Shown here: positions 13,804 through 20,748 of the stretch, one piece after another
How the letters are laid out: each line of letters opens with the position of its first letter
Numbering within the stretch: position 1 is the stretch's first letter
The notes under the pieces: model-generated
What the model was told of the DNA's origin: nothing
Databases searched by the model: none
What the model saw: only the letters and a program-made list of their open reading frames with translations
IMG/VR virus record: IMGVR_UViG_3300013126_002454
Span: 1 to 59,525 of that record
DNA: 59,525 nt
From: a virus
Strand: one strand, 5' to 3'
Program-made: the position numbers and the translations under genes

Positions 13804-15012
13804 ATGAATGATCCCATTATCGAAAAACTAACCACTGCACGAGTAGGACTGCTACTAAAGGCGCCTTTCTTTGGCAACATGGCTACCCGTATGCGTTTGA
13901 TTGATGCATCGGACTGGTGCCCTACTGCGGCCACTAATGGTCGCGACTTCATGTATAACACCAAATTCATCGAGAAGCTCTCGGTTAAGAAACTAGAGTT
14001 CCTGTTCGCACATGAAATCCTCCACTGCGTGTTTGATCACTTTGGCCGTGTAGGATCGCGTGATCGTATGCTCAGCAACATCGCACAGGACTATGCTGTC
14101 AACCAGATCCTTATTGATGAACGAATCGGTGATAAGATCACCGAGGTTAAGATCTGCTATGATGCCAAATATCGTGGCAAGGCTTGGGAAGAGATCTACG
14201 ATGAGCTTTATGAAAAAGCAGAAAAGATCTCTATGCCTGAATTGTTGAAGCAATTAGGCGATCTGCTTGATGAACACATCAAAGAGCAGGAAGGAGCCGG
14301 TGCCGATGAAGATAAGACCAAGGACGGTAAGGGTAAGCCTAGCCTTTCTAAAGAAGAAGCAGAGAAACTGCGCCAAGAGATCAAAGAAGCAATGATCCAG
14401 AGTGCCGCGGCCGCTGGTGCAGGTAAGACTCCTGCAGGTATCATGCGTATGATCAAGAACTTGACTGAGCCTAAGATGGATTGGCGCCAATTGGTTCAGC
14501 AAGAGATCCAAAGTATCGTTCGCAATGACTACTCCTTTACTCGCGTGAATCGTAAGAGTATGCACTCGGGTGCCATACTACCGGGCATGAAAGAAGCCAC
14601 CACCATCGACGTGGCCATTGCCATAGATATGAGTGGTTCTATCGGCGACGAAGATGCCACTACATTCTTAAGTGAGATCAAGGGCATCATGGACCAGTAT
14701 GAGGACTTCAAGATCAACCTGTGGTGCTTTGACACAGAGATCTACAACTGGAAACAGATCACACATGACGAAGCTCATGAGCTGGTAGAGTATGAGCCTC
14801 AAGGTGGAGGCGGTACAGACTTTGAAGTGAACTGGACCTTTATGGAAGAGAATGGTATTCAACCCAAGAAGTTCATCATGTTCACTGATGGATACCCTTG
14901 CGGTAGTTGGGGTCCAGAGGACTTCTGCGACACGATCTTCATAGTCAAAGGCAACCAACAGGCCAATGCTCCGTTTGGTCAGACTGTGATCTACGAGAAG
15001 GAGGCAGCGTGA
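13804..15012 (+). CDS. VWA-like protein with putative metallopeptidase domain (DUF2201 type)
   Basis: 402 residues. The N-terminal domain has a zinc-binding HEILHCVFDH motif at residues 70-79, as in the putative metallopeptidase domain paired with VWA-like proteins. A charged linker (EQEGAGADEDKTKDGKGKPS) follows. The C-terminal VWA-like domain carries the MIDAS pattern DMSGS near 275, then FDTEIYNW, a Gly-rich GGGGTDF and MFTDGYP. This pairs with the upstream MoxR ATPase, a known two-component arrangement for metal-dependent protein remodelling or maturation. Whether the peptidase is active is unknown. Confidence 0.85.
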   Translation: MNDPIIEKLTTARVGLLLKAPFFGNMATRMRLIDASDWCPTAATNGRDFMYNTKFIEKLSVKKLEFLFAHEILHCVFDHFGRVGSRDRMLSNIAQDYAVNQILIDERIGDKITEVKICYDAKYRGKAWEEIYDELYEKAEKISMPELLKQLGDLLDEHIKEQEGAGADEDKTKDGKGKPSLSKEEAEKLRQEIKEAMIQSAAAAGAGKTPAGIMRMIKNLTEPKMDWRQLVQQEIQSIVRNDYSFTRVNRKSMHSGAILPGMKEATTIDVAIAIDMSGSIGDEDATTFLSEIKGIMDQYEDFKINLWCFDTEIYNWKQITHDEAHELVEYEPQGGGGTDFEVNWTFMEENGIQPKKFIMFTDGYPCGSWGPEDFCDTIFIVKGNQQANAPFGQTVIYEKEAA

Positions 15013-15104
15013 GCCCTACTACACCTAGGTTCCCCAACGACCCTATGGACTATGACTTACCTCCACATACAGATTGGCGAGTGCCGGCGGATGTGGCATT
15101 TTAG
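15009..15104 (+). CDS. possible 31-aa peptide with GTG start
   Basis: GTG at 15009 overlaps the VWA gene stop (GTGA) and is preceded by AAGGAGGCAGC, a strong ribosome-binding site. The peptide is Pro/Asp-rich (PTTPRFPNDPMDYDLPPHTD). The site and overlap support translation, but size leaves doubt. Confidence 0.45.
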   Translation: MSPTTPRFPNDPMDYDLPPHTDWRVPADVAF

Positions 15105-15109
15105 CCACA

Positions 15110-15119
15110 GGCCCCGCTG
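15110..15119. repeat. GGCCCCGCTG repeat copy
   Basis: Core of the dispersed repeat also at 6835, 7086 and 7302, placed between a gene end and the next promoter. Confidence 0.5.
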
Positions 15120-15144
15120 CTACGTGTGTGCGTGTAGATAGGTA

Positions 15145-15173
15145 TTGACAACTAGATAGATTGGTGCTATACT
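15145..15173 (+). promoter_or_regulatory. early sigma70-type promoter
   Basis: TTGACA 15145-15150, 17-bp spacer, TATACT 15168-15173. Leader AAAGGAGCGGTAAG before ATG 15202. Drives four overlapping small genes up to 15956. Confidence 0.85.
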
Positions 15174-15201
15174 ATAGGTATAGTAAGAAAGGAGCGGTAA
15201 G

Positions 15202-15345
15202 ATGGAACTGTTAATCGCATTCGTTGTAGGACTTGTAGTAATGGATTTTATGTGGGCCTGGCGTCTGGGCATTCCGCAGGCTCTGTGGTATCGTTGGAAA
15301 ACTCGCAATGACCCGAAACCCGAATCCTTTGAGGAGCAACTATGA
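15202..15345 (+). CDS. small membrane protein, 47 aa
   Basis: One hydrophobic helix (MELLIAFVVGLVVMDFMWAW) then a basic, Pro-containing tail ending KPESFEEQL. ATGA overlap with the next gene. Function unknown. Confidence 0.6.
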   Translation: MELLIAFVVGLVVMDFMWAWRLGIPQALWYRWKTRNDPKPESFEEQL

Positions 15346-15467
15346 AGATCCTACTAGCGTTCATCGCAGGTATGTTCGTGGCTACAGTGGGCATCACTGG
15401 AGTAGCCAGTGCCGTAGATAAGGCTGTTGGTAAAACACAGACTATTATGAAAGAGAGTGTAAAATGA
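15342..15467 (+). CDS. small exported or membrane peptide, 41 aa
   Basis: MKILLAFIAGMFVATVGITG looks like a signal peptide or membrane anchor, followed by VASAVDKAVGKTQTIMKESVK; an AXA-like cleavage site is possible at VASA. Overlaps both neighbours by four bases (ATGA). Preceded by GAGGAG. Confidence 0.6.
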   Translation: MKILLAFIAGMFVATVGITGVASAVDKAVGKTQTIMKESVK

Positions 15468-15628
15468 CTTTTCATCGTATCAATGAAGATCCTACCTACG
15501 ACGATGATGGCAACTGCGTAGATGAGGATTATATCGATCCTGCAGAATGGGACAAAGCATTTCCTAAAGAAAAACCCGAAGATTGCTACATCATAGACTG
15601 TGATCCGTATGGGACGGTAAATAGCTAG
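15464..15628 (+). CDS. very acidic small protein, 54 aa
   Basis: Asp/Glu-rich (EDPTYDDDGNCVDEDYIDP) with three cysteines and no hydrophobic segment. ATGA overlap with the preceding gene. A DNA-mimic or regulatory role is possible for such acidic phage proteins, but nothing specific is visible. Confidence 0.55.
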   Translation: MTFHRINEDPTYDDDGNCVDEDYIDPAEWDKAFPKEKPEDCYIIDCDPYGTVNS

Positions 15629-15629
15629 A

Positions 15630-15956
15630 ATGAGCAAACTTGAATACCTTTGCAGACCGTTAGTGGCATTTGATCCTACTAACAAAGATCACAGACGTTA
15701 TTACGCAGAGTTCTTAGAATACGGCGGATGGGGTAAATGCCCTGTCCGTTTTATTTGTCCAGAAGATGTCGGTATGGACCTTCCTACGATGATCAAGAAC
15801 AGGTTGGTTGAATACTATGTCTTCAGAGAATTTGGGGGCTCTGATCTCACAGATGCCAGAGCAGCTGAACTTCGTAGGAATGCTGACGAGCTTTACAAAA
15901 AAGCAGGACGACTACGCAAAGAAGCTGAGCATCTACAATACCCTAGAAGATCATAG
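15630..15956 (+). CDS. hypothetical early protein, 108 aa
   Basis: Mixed N-terminal half (WGKCPVRFICPEDVGMDLP) and a C-terminal helical tail that is probably coiled (AAELRRNADELYKKAGRLRK). Last of a four-gene operon. No family recognised. Confidence 0.6.
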   Translation: MSKLEYLCRPLVAFDPTNKDHRRYYAEFLEYGGWGKCPVRFICPEDVGMDLPTMIKNRLVEYYVFREFGGSDLTDARAAELRRNADELYKKAGRLRKEAEHLQYPRRS

Positions 15957-15974
15957 GGTCTTTAAACGTTTCGG

Positions 15975-16003
15975 TTGACATTTTGATTCCTTGGTGCTAT
16001 ACT
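15975..16003 (+). promoter_or_regulatory. early sigma70-type promoter
   Basis: TTGACA 15975-15980, 17-bp spacer, TATACT 15998-16003. Leader ACGGAGCGAAGT before ATG 16034. Confidence 0.85.
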
Positions 16004-16033
16004 ATGGGTACAGTGAACGAAACGGAGCGAAGT

Positions 16034-16351
16034 ATGATTACTGATCAAAAAACAACTCTTAAAGCCCCCTGCGCATGGTGGGCAGCGCAGGATGCTCGCA
16101 TGAAGAGCATCGCCAACAAGAGCCGTTGGAGTGCCTCTGTGCAACTGCAGGTGGACCGTATGATGGTTGCTCTGGGAGAGCTCTATGCGGGCAAGATCTA
16201 CGAAGCCTATAACGTCAAGCGAGTGTCAATCAAGATTGACAAACCCGTTGTAAAAAATCTCAAACAACTGCGGGAAATGGAAGCCTACTGGGCAGAGCAG
16301 GGAGTAACAAAGACCCAGACCAGCACAGGGTTATTATATCGAATCGCTTGA
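16034..16351 (+). CDS. hypothetical early protein, 105 aa
   Basis: Start set by the promoter and GGAGCGAAGT motif. CAWWAAQDARMKSIANKSRW is an aromatic, basic helix; the C-terminal half alternates basic and hydrophobic residues. No family recognised. Its stop TGA is inside the -35 box of the next promoter. Confidence 0.6.
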   Translation: MITDQKTTLKAPCAWWAAQDARMKSIANKSRWSASVQLQVDRMMVALGELYAGKIYEAYNVKRVSIKIDKPVVKNLKQLREMEAYWAEQGVTKTQTSTGLLYRIA

Positions 16352-16376
16352 CAATTTGGGCGATCGGTGCTATACT
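16348..16376 (+). promoter_or_regulatory. early promoter overlapping a stop codon
   Basis: TTGACA 16348-16353 contains the stop TGA at 16349-16351. 17-bp spacer, TATACT 16371-16376. Confidence 0.85.
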
Positions 16377-16401
16377 ATAGACTAATTGTTAAGGAGCGAA
16401 G

Positions 16402-16668
16402 ATGTATATTAAACTAAAAACCGAAACAGAGCAAGAGCAGATCGTCCGAGCCCTGCGTGGCTGGCAGTTTGATCGCAAGCGGCACGGGTGCCTGTTTGAT
16501 CGCGGCTCGGCAGATTCTTACTACGGTCGTGGCAGTGATCCGCACTATGGTGGAGTAGGTGGGGATTCGGGTCCGCGTGTGGATAACCTAACTCCAGAAG
16601 AAGTCCGCGAGTATGCCGCAGGCTATGAATACAATGAGCGGTTTGGGGACAAGAAGGATTGGCGCTAA
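16402..16668 (+). CDS. conserved phage protein, DRGSADSYYGR type
   Basis: 88 residues. DRGSADSYYGRGSDPHYGGV followed by GPRVDNLT and GYEYNERFGDKKDW is a highly characteristic motif of a small protein found in many tailed phages; its function is unknown. Overlaps the SWIM gene by one base (TAATG). Confidence 0.7.
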   Translation: MYIKLKTETEQEQIVRALRGWQFDRKRHGCLFDRGSADSYYGRGSDPHYGGVGGDSGPRVDNLTPEEVREYAAGYEYNERFGDKKDWR

Positions 16669-17015
16669 TGGAGGCTGTGCGTGAAATCACTGTTTGGACG
16701 GGCGTTGACTACCGGCAACCCAACCACGACTACCTGCTCGACGGCGATCGAGTGGTTGCCTACAGGCCTTGGGGCACAGGTGAAATCATCCGTGGCTCAG
16801 GCAAACTCAAGATCGACCGCCGTGGCCGTAAGTTCGAAAAACTCGAACCCAACCCCTTCGAATGCATCACAGAATGCAAGGATGAAAAGCCAATGGTTCT
16901 AGAAGTCCAAGGATCTAAGGGCAACTCGTACTGGGTAAATGTCCTGGACAAGACCTGCACCTGCCCGGGCTTCACATTCCGAGGCAAATGTAAGCACGTG
17001 GAATCTGTGGCATAA
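16668..17015 (+). CDS. SWIM-type zinc finger protein
   Basis: 115 residues. ITVWTGVDYRQPNHDYLLDG forms an N-terminal beta region. The C-terminus, NVLDKTCTCPGFTFRGKCKH, is a SWIM finger (C-x-C, then C-x-H), usually a DNA- or protein-binding zinc site. Start at the TAATG overlap with the preceding gene. Known as an uncharacterised conserved phage family. A role in early takeover is inference from position. Confidence 0.75.
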   Translation: MEAVREITVWTGVDYRQPNHDYLLDGDRVVAYRPWGTGEIIRGSGKLKIDRRGRKFEKLEPNPFECITECKDEKPMVLEVQGSKGNSYWVNVLDKTCTCPGFTFRGKCKHVESVA

Positions 17016-17033
17016 AAGCCACATCCAAAGTGG

Positions 17034-17062
17034 TTGACAGATTGGGCTAGAGGTGCTATACT
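17034..17062 (+). promoter_or_regulatory. early sigma70-type promoter
   Basis: TTGACA 17034-17039, 17-bp spacer, TATACT 17057-17062. Leader nearly identical to that at 17816 (ATAGGTATAGT, then AAGGAGCGA). Confidence 0.85.
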
Positions 17063-17092
17063 ATAGGTATAGTAAATGATAAGGAGCGATAA

Positions 17093-17344
17093 ATGGGATA
17101 CTTCAACAGACTAGAGCAAGACATTATGAGCATGGCCCACGACATGGGCGATGACTTCGGCGAGGATGCTGAGACCATCCTAGTTATCAGCCATGCGCTG
17201 GACGTGACCCCTGAAGAGGTTCAGCGTGTGTTAGAAGGGGACCCGGACTGCGATCCTGGTGATATGGACGGGGACTTTGACAGTGCCATGGCCAGTGCCG
17301 GCTACGGTACTGATGAGGACTACGGCTACTACGGGGACGAATAG
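17093..17344 (+). CDS. very acidic early protein, 83 aa
   Basis: Asp/Glu/Gly/Tyr-rich, with a helical middle (AETILVISHALDVTPEEVQR) that could be a small winged or UBA-like domain, and a disordered acidic end (DPDCDPGDMDGDFDSAM). No basic patch. Function unknown. The next gene starts in its stop codon (TAGTG). Confidence 0.6.
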   Translation: MGYFNRLEQDIMSMAHDMGDDFGEDAETILVISHALDVTPEEVQRVLEGDPDCDPGDMDGDFDSAMASAGYGTDEDYGYYGDE

Positions 17345-17556
17345 TGCCTAAGAAATTTACCTTCTGGCGCAACTGCATCGTGGCTGAGACCTTTGAGGTT
17401 GTGGCAGAATCCGAAGAGGAAGCACGTGATCTGGTCCGGGATGAAAACCCAGTTCGTGAGGAATGGGTTGATTGGTTATCCGATGATTACGAACTTGAGA
17501 ACATTGAAGAATTAGACCCTTTGTACCGTATGGTTAAAGACTATGGATCAGTTTAG
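17344..17556 (+). CDS. small acidic early protein, GTG start, 70 aa
   Basis: Starts at GTG inside the previous stop (TAGTG). KFTFWRNCIVAETFEVVAES then EEEARDLVRDE resembles small phage proteins with a beta-hairpin and helix in which a xVxAxSEEEA motif introduces the helix. Overlaps the next gene by 14 bases. Confidence 0.55.
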   Translation: MPKKFTFWRNCIVAETFEVVAESEEEARDLVRDENPVREEWVDWLSDDYELENIEELDPLYRMVKDYGSV

Positions 17557-17791
17557 TTTCTTTTGTTTGGCCAACGAGGACAAACAGTTCTTGGGACAGT
17601 ATGTCAGCCCTCGAGGTGAGAGTTCTACATTCAAGCAGATCCCTATACAGCAACTTGATAGGACTAAATCACTGCTGCGTAAGCTAGGATACAGGGGCAG
17701 GATCGTGTACAGGGGCCCGAGGATTGATCAGATCGATCCTAGCTTCACCCGTAAGAGGGATGCTGTTGCGTTTTCTGTATACCCGGCCTAA
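17543..17791 (+). CDS. conserved small phage protein, 82 aa
   Basis: FSFFCLANEDKQFLGQYVSP and LRKLGYRGRIVYRGPR suggest a compact alpha/beta fold; the ending DAVAFSVYPA is typical of small phage proteins of this kind. Unknown function. Last gene of a three-gene unit. Confidence 0.55.
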   Translation: MDQFSFFCLANEDKQFLGQYVSPRGESSTFKQIPIQQLDRTKSLLRKLGYRGRIVYRGPRIDQIDPSFTRKRDAVAFSVYPA

Positions 17792-17815
17792 GTGTAGGGT
17801 TATTATAGATTTTGG

Positions 17816-17844
17816 TTGACAGTTTGGGCTAGAGGTGCTATACT
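17816..17844 (+). promoter_or_regulatory. early sigma70-type promoter
   Basis: TTGACA 17816-17821, 17-bp spacer, TATACT 17839-17844. Leader TAAGGAGCGAAAG before ATG 17875. TAGGGTTATTATAG lies between the preceding stop and this promoter. Confidence 0.85.
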
Positions 17845-17874
17845 ATAGGTATAGTGAATAGTAAGGAGCGAAAG

Positions 17875-18165
17875 ATGGAAAAAGGATGTTGTCCAGTTTG
17901 CAACGGTAGCGGTCGAGTACCTGTGCCCGAGAGCATGGAGAAGTATAAGACCTTTATCGCTGGCTACGATGCAGCCACTGACACCTTTGACTGCACCAAT
18001 TGTGGTGGTCAGTATATGTTCGGTCGCCCTACAGGTGAGGTGCGTTTGAACAAAGATGGAGTACCTTGTACACACAAATATACCAGTAAGACTGTAGGAC
18101 GCTGTCTTACAGAATACACCTGCTCAGAGTGTGGAGATCGATATCAGATTGATTCGGGTGATTGA
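17875..18165 (+). CDS. CxxC zinc-ribbon phage protein
   Basis: 96 residues from ATG 17875. CCPVCNGSGRVP and CTNCGG give a DnaJ-like zinc centre. The C-terminal GRCLTEYTCSECGDRYQIDS supplies a second pair and is a recognisable end of a widespread small phage protein. It has no J domain. Possibly a protein- or nucleic-acid-binding zinc protein. The stop lies within the next promoter -35. Confidence 0.7.
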   Translation: MEKGCCPVCNGSGRVPVPESMEKYKTFIAGYDAATDTFDCTNCGGQYMFGRPTGEVRLNKDGVPCTHKYTSKTVGRCLTEYTCSECGDRYQIDSGD

Positions 18166-18190
18166 CACTTTGGCAGAATGGTAGTATAAT
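18162..18190 (+). promoter_or_regulatory. early promoter overlapping a stop codon
   Basis: TTGACA 18162-18167 contains TGA 18163-18165. 17-bp spacer, TATAAT 18185-18190. Confidence 0.85.
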
Positions 18191-18219
18191 ATACAGATAC
18201 TGAAAAACAAGGAGCGAAT

Positions 18220-18576
18220 ATGCCTAAATCAGCACAAGAGAAGTTTAACGAATACCTAGAGGAGTGCCGGGAGACCCGGGATGCTATCAATGAGCTAGAG
18301 AAGTCAGCTCGTGAGAATCACAATGGTTCCTATGCCTATGCCTGCGGTGTCTACTCTATGCTGCTGGGAGATGTCATAGCAGAACTGCCTAAGAAGCGTC
18401 GTGCAGAAATCCGTGAGCGACTGCTACGCTCAGCACAGAAGCAGAAGAACGAACTGTTGGCTAAACAGATCAAAGACAGCGATATCCAGCGTATCTTCGA
18501 TCCGGCAGGAGTGATGCGATGGCCCCACAAGAGTTTGAATACATTCGTCGGGCTGTTGATGCTCTGGAGAATATAG
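18220..18576 (+). CDS. helical early protein, 118 aa
   Basis: Highly charged helical protein (KFNEYLEECRETRDAINELE, ELPKKRRAEIRERLLRSAQK). The last 20 residues (WPHKSLNTFVGLLMLWRI) look unlike the rest and overlap the next gene by 58 bases in another frame. The natural end may be different, for example through a frameshift. Preceded by AAGGAGCGAAT. No family recognised. Confidence 0.55.
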   Translation: MPKSAQEKFNEYLEECRETRDAINELEKSARENHNGSYAYACGVYSMLLGDVIAELPKKRRAEIRERLLRSAQKQKNELLAKQIKDSDIQRIFDPAGVMRWPHKSLNTFVGLLMLWRI

Positions 18577-18743
18577 AGATGACTCCTATGACCGAACGCA
18601 AGGTTCTTAGGACCATTGAACAGATCTGTGGCAAAAATGCCACAGAAATCGAATCCAACCTCATCGGCAGTGTAGATGCTCGGATCACACGCAACTATCA
18701 GGATCTGCAGAATCAGAAATTGGTTGACACATTGAGCAAATGA
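18519..18743 (+). CDS. helical early protein, 74 aa
   Basis: MAPQEFEYIRRAVDALENIE followed by a second helical block. Lies +2 relative to the upstream gene and overlaps it, so it may be a separate gene or the C-terminal half of a frameshifted larger protein. Its last codons (LVDTLSK) are read through the -35 box and spacer of the next promoter. Confidence 0.5.
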   Translation: MAPQEFEYIRRAVDALENIEMTPMTERKVLRTIEQICGKNATEIESNLIGSVDARITRNYQDLQNQKLVDTLSK

Positions 18744-18752
18744 TCGTATAAT
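18724..18752 (+). promoter_or_regulatory. early promoter embedded in a coding end
   Basis: TTGACA 18724-18729, 17-bp spacer, TATAAT 18747-18752. The -35 and part of the spacer encode the end of the upstream protein. Leader AAAAGGAGCGAATT before ATG 18783. Confidence 0.85.
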
Positions 18753-18782
18753 ATACACATACTGATAGAAAAGGAGCGAATT

Positions 18783-19418
18783 ATGCCTAATTGGTGTTCA
18801 AATCATATTACTGTGCGTGGCACAAACTCTGCAGAGATCCAGCGACTCTCAGACGCATTCAAGCGTGGTGAGTTCTGCGATGCAGTTATTCCAGTGCCAG
18901 AGATTCTAAAGAATCCAGAAACTACCACTAACTACGGCGATGATAGCAAGCAGGCAGAAGCAGATCGCGTCCGTGCTGAGGCCGTGGCCGCAACTGGCTA
19001 TCAAAGTTGGTATGACTTCTGCACCAACCGTTGGGGAACCAAATGGGATGTGGGTGATGAGTACAGTATCGAAGTTGATGAAGACGGTCTAGGGTTCTCT
19101 GCTCCGTTTGAGAGCGCCTGGGCTCCTCCTATGGGAGTAGTTGAAGAGTTGGTTGAACAGGGTTTGGAAGTCACACTTTATTACTATGAACCAGGTATGG
19201 CATTCGTAGGCAAGTTCGAAGATGGCTACGACGATATGTATGAGTTGGGCGGAGAGACTTCTAAGACCGTGCGGGCCTCGATCGGTGATGAACTGGACGA
19301 TATGTTTGGTATCTCTGAGTCGATGGCTGACTACGAAGCAGACAACGAAGAAACGGAAGAGCTCACAGAATGGATCAAGGACGGCGCTGAGAAGCGTGCC
19401 GAATTGAAAACCCTGTGA
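18783..19418 (+). CDS. DUF1281 / YubB ferredoxin-like domain protein
   Basis: 211 residues. Opens MPNWCSNHITVRG, the diagnostic start of the DUF1281 ferredoxin-like family seen on plasmids and phages. Later motifs YDFCTNRWGTKWDVGDE and FSAPFESAWAPPMGVVEEL fit the same family. The C-terminal tail is long and acidic (ESMADYEADNEETEEL). The family's role is unknown. GTGA overlap with the next gene. Confidence 0.8.
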   Translation: MPNWCSNHITVRGTNSAEIQRLSDAFKRGEFCDAVIPVPEILKNPETTTNYGDDSKQAEADRVRAEAVAATGYQSWYDFCTNRWGTKWDVGDEYSIEVDEDGLGFSAPFESAWAPPMGVVEELVEQGLEVTLYYYEPGMAFVGKFEDGYDDMYELGGETSKTVRASIGDELDDMFGISESMADYEADNEETEELTEWIKDGAEKRAELKTL

Positions 19419-19711
19419 GGATAGTTAAACTGACCAGGAACTATAACGGCTACGGTGTGTTTACACACCGAATCGAGTTCCTAGGTGGTCCAAGGCAGAA
19501 CAGAGTCCAGCAGTGGATTTCTGTTCGCAACTGGCTGTGGAGCCAATTTGGTCCCAGTGCCGAACAATTCCTGGCCCGACCAGAGCTATTCGATGGTGTC
19601 CAACCTCAGTGGGCTTGGGATTCGGATAAGAGTGCTATCTATCTTAGAGATCAAGCACTGGTTATGTTTCAATTGAAAAAGGAGTTTTGGGAAAATGAAG
19701 AAAACCTTTAA
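19415..19711 (+). CDS. conserved phage protein, GTG start, 98 aa
   Basis: GTG at 19415 overlaps the previous stop. IVKLTRNYNGYGVFTHRIEF, FLGGPRQNRVQQW and YLRDQALVMFQLK form a pattern familiar from small phage proteins of unknown function. Mixed alpha/beta, no zinc or membrane feature. Confidence 0.6.
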   Translation: MRIVKLTRNYNGYGVFTHRIEFLGGPRQNRVQQWISVRNWLWSQFGPSAEQFLARPELFDGVQPQWAWDSDKSAIYLRDQALVMFQLKKEFWENEENL

Positions 19712-19901
19712 TTTCCGATTCGAAGTTATCTGCGCTGACGCCGGAGACACAGATCATGATCGGGTTGAACAACTGATAGATCTCGCCATGCAGGATCTGA
19801 TCTACGATGATGAATTCATCTCTGCTGTAGGCGAGAAGCAAGCATTGACCATTCGAGTGTCTAGATTGGACGAACGGATGGTTGACAACAGCATCGAATG
19901 A
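19695..19901 (+). CDS. small acidic early protein, 68 aa
   Basis: KTFNFRFEVICADAGDTDHD then helical LIDLAMQDLIYDDEF and a strand ALTIRVSRLDERM. Overlaps the previous gene by 17 bases. The last codons (MVDNSIE) are encoded by the -35 and spacer of the next promoter. Confidence 0.55.
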   Translation: MKKTFNFRFEVICADAGDTDHDRVEQLIDLAMQDLIYDDEFISAVGEKQALTIRVSRLDERMVDNSIE

Positions 19902-19910
19902 TGCTACATT
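19882..19910 (+). promoter_or_regulatory. early promoter embedded in a coding end
   Basis: TTGACA 19882-19887, 17-bp spacer, TACATT 19905-19910. Weaker -10. It serves the gene at 19966 through a longer leader without GGAGCGAA. Confidence 0.7.
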
Positions 19911-19965
19911 TAAAGCATACCAATAAACGGTATATCACTTTTACACACACTTTGGAGATTTAGAA

Positions 19966-20277
19966 ATGGCTACAGAAAAGAAATTTGCGGTTGCTGGTGT
20001 TTCCACCCTTGAAGGCAAGACCAAGATCCGCTTTGCCAACGATACCATGCGTATCAAGATCCTGGCCAAGAACGGCCACACCAATATCGAGTTGGTGGAC
20101 CTGCCACATGAAATGACCAAAGGCGAGATCGCTCAGCACATGATCGACACAGACTTCGCCCACGGTCGCGCAGATGTACAAGCTGCCATCGACTACGTGG
20201 CCAAGAAGAACCCTGTGGCCGCAAAGGCCAAGGTAAGTAAAACGACTGTCGTGAAGGCAGAAACTGTCGCTGAATAA
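19966..20277 (+). CDS. conserved early phage protein, 103 aa
   Basis: Alternating beta/alpha start (KKFAVAGVSTLEGKTKIRFA, MRIKILAKNGHTNIELVDLP), a helix, then a basic Ala/Lys tail (AKAKVSKTTVVKAETVAE). Similar proteins occur in other phages without known function. Ends the unit before the RNA and terminator at 20279-20341. Confidence 0.6.
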   Translation: MATEKKFAVAGVSTLEGKTKIRFANDTMRIKILAKNGHTNIELVDLPHEMTKGEIAQHMIDTDFAHGRADVQAAIDYVAKKNPVAAKAKVSKTTVVKAETVAE

Positions 20278-20278
20278 A

Positions 20279-20341
20279 CCCGATTCGCTCCCGGTGTCAG
20301 CGGCCCTAGGCCCACTGTATGCATGTACAGTGGGCTTTTTT
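20279..20341 (+). ncRNA. candidate small RNA or regulatory 3' UTR with anti-RBS loop
   Basis: Starts one base after the stop with CCGATTCGCTCCCGG, identical to 11725-11739, and ends in a strong terminator. The predicted CCG/CGG-closed loop ATTCGCTCC complements GGAGCGAAT upstream of many early genes, perfectly for those at 18220, 18783, 9290 and 21942. Function is inferred. Confidence 0.5.
20310..20341 (+). terminator. intrinsic terminator
   Basis: GCCCACTGTA (20310-20319) pairs with TACAGTGGGC (20326-20335), followed by a run of T. Ten-pair stem. Confidence 0.9.
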
Positions 20342-20353
20342 TGATCTCGAATA

Positions 20354-20372
20354 ACCCTACAGGCTGTAGGGT
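20354..20372 (+). terminator. hairpin, possible second terminator
   Basis: ACCCTAC (20354-20360) pairs with GTAGGGT (20366-20372). Same stem as 9708-9728. No clear T-run. Confidence 0.4.
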
Positions 20373-20387
20373 CTTTAGGCATTTTGG

Positions 20388-20416
20388 TTGACATTTTGGA
20401 CAAAGTGTGCTATTAT
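20388..20416 (+). promoter_or_regulatory. early promoter with inverted repeat
   Basis: TTGACA 20388-20393, 17-bp spacer, TATTAT 20411-20416. AAGTGTG (20403-20409) and CACACTT (20420-20426) flank the -10 as an inverted repeat, a candidate operator. Confidence 0.8.
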
Positions 20417-20443
20417 ACACACACTTAAACAAAGGAGCGCAAC

Positions 20444-20695
20444 ATGCAAAACACTTACAAAGCAGCAGCACTAGCACAAAAAGCATTTGCTAAATTTGTA
20501 ATTAACAAAAAGCTAAACACTATCCGTATGCTAGTAAGTTTTAACAACACAGTAAATGTGCGCACAGCAAATTACAGCACAGGAGACTTATGTAATTTGC
20601 AAGACAGCGCAGATTATAAACAGTTAACAATTAACAAAGCGTTGCAAAATGCACAACAAACACTGCGCACTAATAATATTGTATTTGTTGACTAA
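20444..20695 (+). CDS. proline-free early protein in the YC-free tract, 83 aa
   Basis: Gln/Asn/Ala-rich (NTYKAAALAQKAFAKFVINK, TINKALQNAQQTLRTNNIV), with no proline. Preceded by AAAGGAGCGCAAC. No family recognised. Codon choice differs from genes before 20280: GCA, ACA and AGC replace GCC, ACC and TCN. The single TCC in the surrounding 1.76 kb is at 20523-20525 inside this gene. Confidence 0.6.
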   Translation: MQNTYKAAALAQKAFAKFVINKKLNTIRMLVSFNNTVNVRTANYSTGDLCNLQDSADYKQLTINKALQNAQQTLRTNNIVFVD

Positions 20696-20719
20696 ACTGT
20701 AGGGTTATTAGCATAGTGC

Positions 20720-20748
20720 TTGACATTTTGGACAGTATGTGCTATTAT
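20720..20748 (+). promoter_or_regulatory. early promoter with inverted repeat
   Basis: TTGACA 20720-20725, 17-bp spacer, TATTAT 20743-20748. GTATGTG and CACACACT flank the -10 as an imperfect inverted repeat, and the core GTGCTATTATACACACACTT is shared with the promoter at 20388. Confidence 0.8.
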
